The notes below the pieces were generated by a model, which was not told the origin of the DNA, did no database searches, and saw only the letters and a list, made by a program, of their open reading frames with translations. 64,000 nucleotides of DNA from Aedoeadaptatus coxii (GTDB lineage Bacteria > Bacillota > Clostridia > Tissierellales > Peptoniphilaceae). Positions 18,322 through 25,830 of the stretch are shown in pieces; the stretch's first letter is position 1; each line of letters opens with the position of its first letter. The translations under genes and the position numbers were made by a program. The stretch lies in NCBI RefSeq assembly GCF_903819215.1, contig NZ_CAIJCT010000016.1. The stretch is one strand, 5' to 3'.

Positions 18322-18419
18322 TGGCGGGAACATGTGGGAATCGAACCCACCCAAGAAGCTTCGAACTCCTCACGACGGTTTTGAAGACCGCGAGGCACAC
18401 CAGACACCTATCTGCTCCC
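18322..18419 (-). tRNA. selC: tRNA-Sec (anticodon TCA), with encoded CCA
   Basis: 98 nt including 3' CCA. The 5' end is GGGAGCAG; the anticodon loop CTTCAAA gives TCA (18382-18384 on the plus strand reads TGA); the long variable arm and the T loop GGGTTCGATTCCC are clear. Long extra arm and TCA anticodon identify selenocysteine tRNA. It sits between prdD and prdF in the same orientation, inside the pathway whose key enzyme it decodes. Confidence 0.95.
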
Positions 18420-18440
18420 AGGAATATGAAAAGAAATATA

Positions 18441-18533
18441 AATAAGGATAAAGAACCGAGGTCTCCCTCAATAGGTATCATACCATAATCCTGATAATAA
18501 ATCGACGAAGATCTCGGCATCCTTATTAATTAT
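18441..18533. repeat. Long imperfect inverted repeat between prdD and selC
   Basis: Left arm AATAAGGAT-N6-CCGAG-GTCT and right arm AGAT-CTCGG-C-ATCCTTATT are reverse complements except for the short insert, about 18 paired bases. The enclosed 48-nt region holds a small palindrome (GGTATCATACC) and a possible minus-strand -10 (TATGAT). It could end the prdA-D transcript, or direct processing or initiation of selC. Confidence 0.6.
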
Positions 18534-18537
18534 TTAG

Positions 18538-19281
18538 TTATACAAGTGCGCGAATGGCACCGTCGCGATATTCATTCGGTGTTAAATAAACGGGCATATT
18601 GTACATGTCGATAATGGAGAGTCCATCAAAGCCGGAGGGCTCCGAGGGGAAGATCATATTATCGTACATGGCACCTTGGCCGGCAATTTGTTTCAACAGC
18701 ACGACCTTCATGCCGCCTTTTCTCTCGATATCGTAATAATCGTGAGATTCGGTAGCTTTTGCTCCGTTTAATTCTTTCATCATCTTACGTATAGGTTGAA
18801 TGTAATCTTCGGCAACTTGGAATGCCGCATTGGCAAGCTCACGGCTAAAGGGTTGACCGCCTTTAACGAGGACATCGATATGAATGATCACATCGTCTTC
18901 CCCCGGGGTACCTCTTCTACCGAGATAAAGTTGTTCCTGTAAGTTACCTTCCGATGAACCGAATTCACCGATTTGACGGCCGTCTTCATCGACACCTGTC
19001 AGTACAACATAGCAGCCGGTAAGGGTGTGTGTTACACCCTCACCTAATCTGCCAAGTACCTTGGTTGAGATAGGGATAACGTCCATGATGCTGTTGACTT
19101 CCACATCGTGTTCATGGGGTTGTAAAATTTCGACTGTCGATTTAACGACGAGTTCGCTAGTATTTTCGGCATGATCTACTACTGTAAGTTTGCCGTCTAC
19201 CATAGCGGGTTTATTGCCGAATTCAACCTCATCTGCGTGGAAAGCGCGGATCACTAAGCGACGTTTTTGAATGTCTTCCAT
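18538..19281 (-). CDS. prdD: PrdD, PrdA beta-chain-like proline reductase cluster protein
   Basis: 247 residues. It aligns with PrdA residues of about 175-422: shared blocks are VTHTLTGCYVVLTGVDEDGRQIGEFGSSEG, the KVVLLKQIAGQGAMYDN region and the C-terminal PVYLTPNEYRDGAIRALV. It stops exactly where PrdA has HALT just before its pyruvoyl cysteine, so it corresponds to the beta chain of the processed enzyme without needing cleavage. PrdD is a conserved member of prd operons; its function is not established. It lies 21 bp after prdB. Confidence 0.9.
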   Translation of the reverse strand: MEDIQKRRLVIRAFHADEVEFGNKPAMVDGKLTVVDHAENTSELVVKSTVEILQPHEHDVEVNSIMDVIPISTKVLGRLGEGVTHTLTGCYVVLTGVDEDGRQIGEFGSSEGNLQEQLYLGRRGTPGEDDVIIHIDVLVKGGQPFSRELANAAFQVAEDYIQPIRKMMKELNGAKATESHDYYDIERKGGMKVVLLKQIAGQGAMYDNMIFPSEPSGFDGLSIIDMYNMPVYLTPNEYRDGAIRALV

Positions 19282-19302
19282 TCTATCCCTCCAACAGTTA
19301 TT

Positions 19303-20028
19303 TTATACGTGAGCGATATATTCGAAGGGCAGGGGTACAATTTTGCCTGCGCTTGGAATTTTCACGAGCTCTTCTAAGGTTGCCTTCAAAATGCCTGTTT
19401 GCATTTCGACGTTGTGAGGTTCACCTGCGTTAGCGCCCATCGGTACACGAGGAGCAACGGCACGCGGAGATCCGTTTTGACGGACAACCGGAGGTAATGC
19501 AGCGATCAAGATGGTAGGAATACCCGATTCCTCTATCGCACGTTGAACAATTGTCGCGGTGCGGTGACAGGTACCTCAGCCACCGGTGAGGATAACTGCA
19601 TCTACATCCTCATCTTTAAGTTTTTGAGCAATTTCCGGACCGGTTTTGTGCGTAAAGGCGTCTTGGTCGCCACCGCCGCCCATGAATCCGTAGTGGAAAG
19701 GTGCTACTTCTTTAATAAATCCTTCATCTGCAAGTTCTCTCAAACGGTCGATGGGGAACATGCAGTTGATGTCTTTGTTAACGTCCGAGTTATCGTAACC
19801 ACCGTGGGATACCATTAAATCTTCGTCTTGTGCGTCACCGGGGATTTCACGATAAGTCGTGTCACCTGCTAAGTTAAACCGTTCTTGGCTAACTAAGTGA
19901 ATACCCGCAGCACTCGCAATAGCGACTCGCATATCTTTCAATTCCTTGGTTACCGGGGTCCATACAGGATCCGGGGTAATGGGAACGAAGATTTCAGATT
20001 GCAAGCCTTTTACGGTTGTAAGCTTCAT
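19303..20028 (-). CDS. prdB: D-proline reductase selenoprotein subunit PrdB (in-frame TGA = Sec151)
   Basis: 241 residues when TGA at 19576-19578 is read as selenocysteine. The context is VILTGG-U-GTCHRTAT, the expected PrdB active site (Sec next to GTCHRT). The Sec selenol attacks D-proline to open the ring and give 5-aminovalerate. The 150-residue part before the TGA (MKLTTVKGLQSEIFVPITPDPVW) and the 90-residue part after it (TIVQRAIEESGIPT to FEYIAHV) stay in one frame. Automatic callers would split it. RBS AAGGAGG before ATG. selA, selB, selC and selD are all present in the window, which supports decoding. Confidence 0.96.
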
Positions 20029-20050
20029 TCTTTTTCCTCCTTAAACAAAC

Positions 20051-20314
20051 TCAGTCCAGAAGACCTCTTTCACGCCTAAGCTCGATATTTCGTTTATACC
20101 CCTCATTGACTTCGTCATTGATGACTTCGGGAATAGTCATTAACATACCAACTTCCATTCCCTCTTCAAGGGGATATTCGGAAATGATGTTGCGCATGGG
20201 AACTTTTAATTGTCCCATTCTGCCCTTAAAGTCGATGGTTACCGAAACATCGGTTAGATTGACGATAATGCCTTCGACATATTGTTCCGTCGAAATATAT
20301 TTGAGCCTATCCAT
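20051..20314 (-). CDS. Small conserved prd-operon protein (CBO2463/CBO2479-like)
   Basis: 87 residues, soluble, with the order beta-rich N-terminus (YVEGIIVNLTDVSVTIDFKGRMGQLKVP) and a charged helical C-terminus (NIELRRERGLLD). It resembles the small protein that sits between prdA and prdB in clostridial prd operons. Function unknown; the N-terminal half looks like a small beta barrel. It starts 3 bp after the prdA stop and ends 22 bp before prdB, so translation is likely coupled. Confidence 0.8.
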   Translation of the reverse strand: MDRLKYISTEQYVEGIIVNLTDVSVTIDFKGRMGQLKVPMRNIISEYPLEEGMEVGMLMTIPEVINDEVNEGYKRNIELRRERGLLD

Positions 20315-20317
20315 GAA

Positions 20318-22213
20318 TTATTCTTCTCCTGCTTCGTCCTTTTCGTAAATTTCGCGACGTTTCTTGCTCATCTTCAAGCTGGTTTCGTTTTCTACAAGGT
20401 CGAATTCGCGACCGGTTTGTTCCTTGATTAAGTCAATGTTGTTGAGCTTAACGTTCGGGTTCCATTTACGTTCCGGAGCTTTGATTTCTTCGCCTGCCAT
20501 TTGGTTCTTCAACATAGCCAAAGCGCGGATTGCGTCTTCTTGACAGAGGGTGTTGTTTTCGAGAATTTCGTTTTCAATACCTTGTCTGGACTTGTTGTTG
20601 TCGACCATAGCTACCATGTATTCGTTACCGGTTACGAGAGCACCTTGTACAGCACAGAAACTCATGCCGACAACGGGGATGCCACGCAAACCGACTTGTT
20701 CGTGGTGAGAACCGAAGTCGATGTGGTTGTTACCGAAACCTTCGGTGGTGATAATAACACCGTCGGGGTTGATAGCTTCAACGGTCATACCGAGACGTTT
20801 GGATACATAGAATTTTTCGGTGTTTGCTTGGGGAGAACCAACGAGCAATACGCCTACTACGTCGATTTCGTCATCAGCCAATGCTTCGAGTACCAAGGGT
20901 TCTCTGAAGTAGTGTCTGGACATTTCTTTAGATGCCGGTCCGATGCAGGTCAATGCGTGAACGCCGCCGTCGAGAATTTCGAGGGGAGAAAGCATGATCG
21001 GAAGGTTACCTAAGTCGACGTTGGGGTGTCCGCCTAACCAGCCGCAGGGTTCGACGGGGAGCAATAAGTTGTCGTGCATTGCGCCTTGACCCATGATTTC
21101 CTTAATAAGGAGAACTTTTTTACGGCCTTCTTTGCGAACGTGAGAGAATTCTTCGGAGCGAACGGGAGTTGCTTCGAGTTCTTTCAATGCATCGCGGATT
21201 TCTTGGTTTAAGTGGTCTGCAGCGTGGTGAGCAGACATGGGCCCACGACGTTCCATGTTGGTCTTTGCTTGAATGGTTACTTCGCATTTAATGAAGGTTT
21301 CACCCATGTCCGGGCTACCGGGACGGTTGAATAAAATGTTTCTATCCATTTCACCTTCGGAAGAACCGAATTCACCGATTTGAACGCCACCTTCGTCGGT
21401 ACCGGTCAGCATCATAATAACGCCGTCGAGTACACGAGTAACGCCGGAACCTAATTCGCCTTCTTCTTTGGTAGCGATCGGTTGAACGTCCATGATGGTT
21501 TCGGAGTATTCATCGTAACGATCCGGGGTGATGATGTCGATCTTGAAGTCTTTAACGAGTTCTTGAGAATCGATAACTTCTTGTTCGATACCTTCGCGAA
21601 TGTAGAGTGTGGTGCCTTCGATCTTGGTTTCGGGACCGCGTTCTACTTTTTCGATTTTGTAGTAGTCTTTTCTTAAGTGACGAATTTCGTGAGTTTCGCC
21701 TTCAACGAATTCATCTTTTCCAAGTTCTGCGGGAGCTTGTGCACCTGCTGCTACAGCTGCTGCTTGAGCGCCTGCACCTACGCCGGCACCGCCAACAACG
21801 GGAAAGCTGATTTCGATGTTTTCGCCCTTAGCGATTTTGATGTTAGCATAGCCTGCTACGGAAGGAGCTGCTACTGCTGCGGGAGCTTCTGCTACTGCAG
21901 GAGCTGCTGCGGGAGCTTCTTCAGCTACTTCTTCTGCGGGTTCTTCGCCGAGGGGAACTTCGGGAAGGTCTTCTACTAAATCTTTCGTTAAGGGGGTTAA
22001 AGAATCAACCGTTTCCTTAAGTTTCGCACCAATAACTTGGCCGATAGTGAGGGTTTCGTCGGTGATTTCCAACAAACCTGTGTCTTGAAGGTCGCCGAAA
22101 ATCGCGGGATCTTCTAAGATAGAAGGTTCTACGAGTTCACCGGCTTCGAATCGGCAACAGGTTACAGCAGGATCATTTAAGTGCTGCATTGCCGTTTCTT
22201 TGGTAATAGACAT
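20318..22213 (-). CDS. prdA: D-proline reductase proprotein PrdA
   Basis: 631 residues. Proprotein cleaved before C423 (HALT-CIGPASKE), with the Cys becoming an N-terminal pyruvoyl group that binds D-proline. Layout: N-terminal domain 1-80 with a CC pair (19-20); an Ala/Pro/Glu-rich linker (about 88-120); a short GYANIKIAKGENIEISFP block (121-138); a second Ala/Gly linker to about 165; the beta-chain core to 422; the alpha-chain from 423. Works with PrdB (Sec) to reduce D-proline to 5-aminovalerate. First gene of prdA-87aa-prdB-prdD, behind a strong promoter at 22335-22363. Confidence 0.96.
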   Translation of the reverse strand: MSITKETAMQHLNDPAVTCCRFEAGELVEPSILEDPAIFGDLQDTGLLEITDETLTIGQVIGAKLKETVDSLTPLTKDLVEDLPEVPLGEEPAEEVAEEAPAAAPAVAEAPAAVAAPSVAGYANIKIAKGENIEISFPVVGGAGVGAGAQAAAVAAGAQAPAELGKDEFVEGETHEIRHLRKDYYKIEKVERGPETKIEGTTLYIREGIEQEVIDSQELVKDFKIDIITPDRYDEYSETIMDVQPIATKEEGELGSGVTRVLDGVIMMLTGTDEGGVQIGEFGSSEGEMDRNILFNRPGSPDMGETFIKCEVTIQAKTNMERRGPMSAHHAADHLNQEIRDALKELEATPVRSEEFSHVRKEGRKKVLLIKEIMGQGAMHDNLLLPVEPCGWLGGHPNVDLGNLPIMLSPLEILDGGVHALTCIGPASKEMSRHYFREPLVLEALADDEIDVVGVLLVGSPQANTEKFYVSKRLGMTVEAINPDGVIITTEGFGNNHIDFGSHHEQVGLRGIPVVGMSFCAVQGALVTGNEYMVAMVDNNKSRQGIENEILENNTLCQEDAIRALAMLKNQMAGEEIKAPERKWNPNVKLNNIDLIKEQTGREFDLVENETSLKMSKKRREIYEKDEAGEE

Positions 22214-22237
22214 ATTCTTCCTCCTTTTTTGCTAATC

Positions 22238-22259
22238 GAGATACGACGCAACGTATCTC
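22238..22259 (-). promoter_or_regulatory. Hairpin in the prdA 5' leader
   Basis: GAGATACG and CGTATCTC form a perfect 8-bp stem with a 6-nt loop, about 15 nt above the prdA RBS in a leader of about 115 nt. A second weaker repeat (ACGACTGAGT / ACTCATCGT, 22290-22316) lies further upstream. No T run, so not a terminator; role unknown. Confidence 0.5.
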
Positions 22260-22334
22260 TATCGGATCGAACAATTTCCATCCTTTTTAACGACTGAGTA
22301 TGATCGGAGCCGACTGACTCATCGTTGTGACATA

Positions 22335-22363
22335 ATTATATCAACAGATGAAAATGAGGTCAA
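22335..22363 (-). promoter_or_regulatory. prdA promoter
   Basis: On the minus strand TTGACC, a 17-bp spacer ending GTTGA, and TATAAT. The same TTGACC-N17-TATAAT with identical GTTGATATAATT is found before the prdA N-domain gene (23196-23224). Confidence 0.88.
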
Positions 22364-22412
22364 ACTTGTCCACTAAGGCAAAAAATTTTTGGAGCATTCG
22401 TTTTTCAAAATG

Positions 22413-22447
22413 AAAAAACGGGAAATGAAGTCAACTTCTTTTCCCGT
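22413..22447 (-). terminator. Terminator of the stand-alone PrdA N-domain gene
   Basis: On the minus strand a 13-nt arm starting ACGGGAAA pairs across a TTGA loop with an arm ending TTTCCCGT, followed by T6. It lies before the prdA promoter, so the N-domain gene is a separate transcript. Confidence 0.85.
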
Positions 22448-22674
22448 GTTTTCCTCTTGTTCCATTTATAACGTTTGATTCTCAACGTTTGATAGATAAT
22501 AATTTTCCCCCAAAAAGGCATTTTCTATCTAATGAATTTTTATATTGATAACGTCGATAGCCTGACGTTTTTCTCTATATCTTATTAAAATGATCTATAG
22601 ATAAATAAATAGGCTCTTCGAATCGATCTATCCTATGACATGTCGTCGAAGGGAATGCCCAAGATGGGATTTAG
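22448..22674. other. Untranslated stretch between N-domain gene and its terminator
   Basis: About 225 bp with no convincing ORF. It contains a 10-bp direct repeat AACGTTTGAT at 22470-22479 and 22484-22493 (14-bp period). On the minus strand it would be a long 3' UTR of the N-domain gene. I see no degenerate prdA sequence in it. Confidence 0.5.
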
Positions 22675-23106
22675 TTAACCGTAAACCGGGAAAGAGATTT
22701 CGATGTTTTCGCCTTTTGCAATTTTAAGGGTTGCATAGCCTGTTACCACAGGTGCCGCTCCTTGAGCTACGGGTACGGTTTCGAATTGGGCTTCGCCTGC
22801 AGCTGCCTCTGCTTCTTCCCCTGCTTCTTCTCCTTCTTCGCCGAGAGGTGTTTCGGGAATATCTTCCAAGAGATCTTTGGTTAAGGGGGTTAAGGAGTCG
22901 ACGGTTTCTTTAAGTTTTGCGCCGAGTACTTGACCGATGGTTAAGGTTTCGTCGGTAATTTCGAGGAGACCGGAATCTTCCAAGTCGCCGAAAATAGCCG
23001 GGTCTTCCAAAATGGAAGCTTCGACAAGTGCGCCGGCTTCAAAACGACAGCATGTTACGGCCGGATCGTCTTTATGTTGTAATGCGGTTTCTTTTGTAAT
23101 GGACAT
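22675..23106 (-). CDS. Stand-alone PrdA N-terminal domain protein
   Basis: 143 residues, near-identical over its whole length to PrdA residues 1-139: MSITKETALQHKDDPAVTCC, the SILEDPAIFGDL and LTIGQVLGAKLKETVDSLTPLTKDLLED blocks, a Glu/Ala-rich linker of different sequence, and TGYATLKIAKGENIEISFPVYG followed by a clean stop. It lacks the core, pyruvoyl Cys and alpha chain. It has its own RBS (AGGAGG), a prdA-like promoter and its own terminator, so it looks like a working gene rather than a truncated copy. Function unknown; possibly a partner or decoy for the PrdA complex. Confidence 0.85.
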   Translation of the reverse strand: MSITKETALQHKDDPAVTCCRFEAGALVEASILEDPAIFGDLEDSGLLEITDETLTIGQVLGAKLKETVDSLTPLTKDLLEDIPETPLGEEGEEAGEEAEAAAGEAQFETVPVAQGAAPVVTGYATLKIAKGENIEISFPVYG

Positions 23107-23195
23107 AATAACCTCCTAATGATTGTAGAATCTTTCATTCGATTTGAAACAAAGGGCGCGGCAGTTTCCATAACGCCATTTATTCTTACATTAGA

Positions 23196-23224
23196 ATTAT
23201 ATCAACTTTAAATTTTTTGGTCAA
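23196..23224 (-). promoter_or_regulatory. Promoter of the PrdA N-domain gene
   Basis: TTGACC, 17-bp spacer, TATAAT on the minus strand, sharing GTTGATATAATT with the prdA promoter. Leader of about 80-90 nt. Confidence 0.88.
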
Positions 23225-23520
23225 ATCCATCTCTTAGGATAAATATTTTCTATTCGTGAAGGAGTCGTATTCGAAATACCTATACTCCCTACTTTTTCAC
23301 TTTTTTATTCTCTCCCTTGTCGCCGTCTATATTTAGTCATTATAATGGTCTCTGTCCATTGACTCTTATTGATTTCGCCTATATGATTTCTCTTCTTATA
23401 TTATGTATCTATTCGTCAATTTGCTCCGCTTTCTATGTTAAAATATAGCTACATTATCTTTACATAGTACGTCAGGATTTTTCACATTATTTTATTCGCT
23501 ATTGCTAACCAGGAGGACTT
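23225..23520. promoter_or_regulatory. Divergent intergenic region with LysR-gene promoter
   Basis: AT-rich noncoding stretch. On the plus strand TTGACT (23359-23364), 17-bp spacer, TATGAT (23382-23387) form a good promoter about 130 nt before the LysR start. An LTTR operator is expected here, but I cannot pick one T-N11-A site with confidence. Confidence 0.65.
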
Positions 23521-24432
23521 ATGGATTTCAAACAAATCAATGCTTTTGTAAATGTGGTGAAGTATAAAAGCTTTTCCCGCGCCGCGGACGCCGCTTTTTT
23601 AACGCAGCCCACTATTTCCGCCCACGTGATCAGTCTCGAAAAGGAGCTGGGCGTGATTTTGCTTAATCGCAACCGAGGCGAGGCTGTGCTGACAGAAGAC
23701 GGCAAGAAATTATACAGCTATGCCGTGGAGCTTATGAATATTCGCGACGAAGCCCTCCGAGAAGTTAAGAAAGACATGCGGGAAGATATTGCCGGCGTGC
23801 TTTCTATGCAAGTGTCTTCCGTTATCGGAGAATCTTGGCTTCCGAGCCATTTGTTGGAATTCCGGGAAGAAAATCCCTTCGTCCGCTTTTTTATCGACCA
23901 ATCGGACAGCGATATTGTTGAAAATAATTTGCTCGCAGGCCAAGGCGACATCGGCTTTTTAGGAAAGAAACCCAACGCCGCTTTGGGGTCGGAAAAAGTC
24001 CTCACCGATCCCCTGGTTTTGATCTGTCCGAAAAATGAAAAATACCTGGCCATGTATCATAAAGATAAAACGATCAGCATTAAGGAAATTATCGGCGAGA
24101 ATTTTATTTGGCGGGAAGAAGGTTCCGCCACCCGTCGTCAATTTGAAAAAGAAGTAGAAAAGCTGGGCTATTCCAGTTACCAATGGGGAATGAGCGCCCT
24201 TTTAACCCATATCGAATCCATTAAAAAGTGCGTGGAATACGGCTTGGGCATTTCCGTTATTTCAAAAATATCCGCCTACGAAAATTATGAAGCTCGCAAT
24301 TATTTAATTTTTAAAATTAAAGAGTTGAATATGAGCCGAGATTTTTATATGGTATGGAATAAGAATACGGTCTTGTCTTTACCGGCACAGGCCTTTAGAA
24401 AATACATTCACGACAAGGTGGAATCGAAATGA
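23521..24432 (+). CDS. LysR-family regulator linked to selenium genes
   Basis: 303 residues. N-terminal winged HTH (MDFKQINAFVNVVKYKSFSRAADAAFLTQPTISAHVISLEKELGVILLNR) and a type-2 periplasmic-binding effector domain. It overlaps selA by 4 nt (ATGA) and so forms lysR-selA-selB. A LysR subfamily tied to selenium metabolism is known from clostridia and its members sit in this position. It likely controls selAB and perhaps the divergent prd promoters; the effector is unknown. Confidence 0.9.
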   Translation: MDFKQINAFVNVVKYKSFSRAADAAFLTQPTISAHVISLEKELGVILLNRNRGEAVLTEDGKKLYSYAVELMNIRDEALREVKKDMREDIAGVLSMQVSSVIGESWLPSHLLEFREENPFVRFFIDQSDSDIVENNLLAGQGDIGFLGKKPNAALGSEKVLTDPLVLICPKNEKYLAMYHKDKTISIKEIIGENFIWREEGSATRRQFEKEVEKLGYSSYQWGMSALLTHIESIKKCVEYGLGISVISKISAYENYEARNYLIFKIKELNMSRDFYMVWNKNTVLSLPAQAFRKYIHDKVESK

Positions 24433-25826
24433 CTATATCAATGAAGGAAAAATCACATTACCTGCGCAGACTCCCCCAGGTTAACGACGTACTGGAGAGT
24501 CTGAAGGCGGAAGATATGGACGCCGTGGCGCTGAAAGATGCCGTGCGCGACGCCATCGATTCGGTGCGCCGCGATATTCTGGCGGCGGAGGATGAGGCGC
24601 CTTTAGAAGCCCTCGCTTCTTTAGAAGAAGTTCAAAATCGCATTTACAGCAACATAAACGATCAAATGACGCCGAATTTGCGCCCGGTGATTAACGCAAC
24701 CGGCGTCATTTTGCATACGAATTTGGGCCGTTCCCTCTTGAGCCGCAAGGCCTTAGAGCGCGTGGAAAAACTCACCCCCTCTTACGCCAATTTGGAATAT
24801 GCCATCGACGAAGGCCGCCGGGGAAGTCGCCACGATATTTTAAACGGCCTCGTCCGCGATATTACAGGTGCGGAAGACGCCATGGTGGTGAACAACAATG
24901 CATCGGCCGTGCTCCTCGCCATTAGCGCACTTACAAACGGCGGCGACGTGGTGGTGAGCCGCGGAGAACTTGTGGAAATCGGAGGCTCTTTCCGCATCCC
25001 CGAGATTATCGAACTTTCCGGCGCCCGTTTAAAAGAAATCGGCACCACCAATAAAGTACACCCGAGAGATTACGAAAAGGCAGCTTCATCGGAAGAGGCC
25101 GACGTGCTGTTAAAAGTCCACACCAGCAACTTTAAAGTGGTGGGCTTCACTCAAGAGGTGGAACTGGAAGAATTGAAAAAAATCGCCGACGCACACGATC
25201 TTCCCTTAGTTTACGATTTGGGAAGCGGCCTAATGGATTCTCTTTCCGATATCGGCATTTACGAGCCGACCGTACGGGAAGCCTTGGCATCCGGCGCCGA
25301 CCTCGTCCTCTTTAGCGGCGACAAACTTTTAGGCGGCCCCCAAGCGGGCATCGCCATCGGCAAAAAGGAATACATCGATCGCATGAAGCGCCATCCCCTG
25401 GCGCGGGTGGTGCGCATGGATAAAATGAGTTTTGCCGCCCTCGAAGCCACCTTGGAATCCTATCGCAATCCCAAGGCGGCGCGTAAGGAAATTCCCACCC
25501 TCGCCATGATTACCAAACCTCTGGAAGATATTAAAAAAGAAGCGGAGGCTTTGAGAGACGAATTGATTCGGTTGGGCTATGCTGCAGATGTTGTAGAAGA
25601 TAAGAGCCAAATCGGCGGCGGCTCCTGCCCCGGCGAAACCCTGGATACTTACGTCGTAAGCGTGGAAGATAAAAACTGCTCCGCCTCCCAATTGGAACAC
25701 GCCCTCAGAATGCACGAACCCGCCATTATCGGGCGCATCGCCAAGGATCATTTACTCTTGGATCCCCGGACGCTGCAAGAAGGCGACGCGAACATCATCG
25801 TCGACGCCTTCGATTATATGAGGTGA
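24429..25826 (+). CDS. selA: L-seryl-tRNA(Sec) selenium transferase
   Basis: 465 residues. PLP enzyme that turns Ser-tRNA(Sec) into Sec-tRNA(Sec) using selenophosphate. Shows VINATGVILHTNLGRSLLS, NNNASAVLLA and the PLP lysine K299 in FSGDKLLGGPQAG. Length is normal for bacterial SelA. It is translationally coupled to the LysR gene and followed by selB after 4 bp. Confidence 0.97.
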   Translation: MTISMKEKSHYLRRLPQVNDVLESLKAEDMDAVALKDAVRDAIDSVRRDILAAEDEAPLEALASLEEVQNRIYSNINDQMTPNLRPVINATGVILHTNLGRSLLSRKALERVEKLTPSYANLEYAIDEGRRGSRHDILNGLVRDITGAEDAMVVNNNASAVLLAISALTNGGDVVVSRGELVEIGGSFRIPEIIELSGARLKEIGTTNKVHPRDYEKAASSEEADVLLKVHTSNFKVVGFTQEVELEELKKIADAHDLPLVYDLGSGLMDSLSDIGIYEPTVREALASGADLVLFSGDKLLGGPQAGIAIGKKEYIDRMKRHPLARVVRMDKMSFAALEATLESYRNPKAARKEIPTLAMITKPLEDIKKEAEALRDELIRLGYAADVVEDKSQIGGGSCPGETLDTYVVSVEDKNCSASQLEHALRMHEPAIIGRIAKDHLLLDPRTLQEGDANIIVDAFDYMR

Positions 25827-25830
25827 TACT

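Noticed and set aside
18249..18407. Longer proline racemase N-terminus
   Set aside because: The upstream frame runs through the tRNA-Sec gene; the family N-terminus MKFSRSIHAVDSHTAGE begins at 18248 behind AAGGAGG.
19303..20028. prdB as a nonsense-disrupted pseudogene
   Set aside because: The TGA sits at the known selenocysteine position of PrdB, and the full Sec machinery is present in the window.
22675..23106. PrdA N-domain gene as a simple pseudogene
   Set aside because: Own promoter, RBS, clean stop and terminator, and strong conservation argue for a functioning gene.
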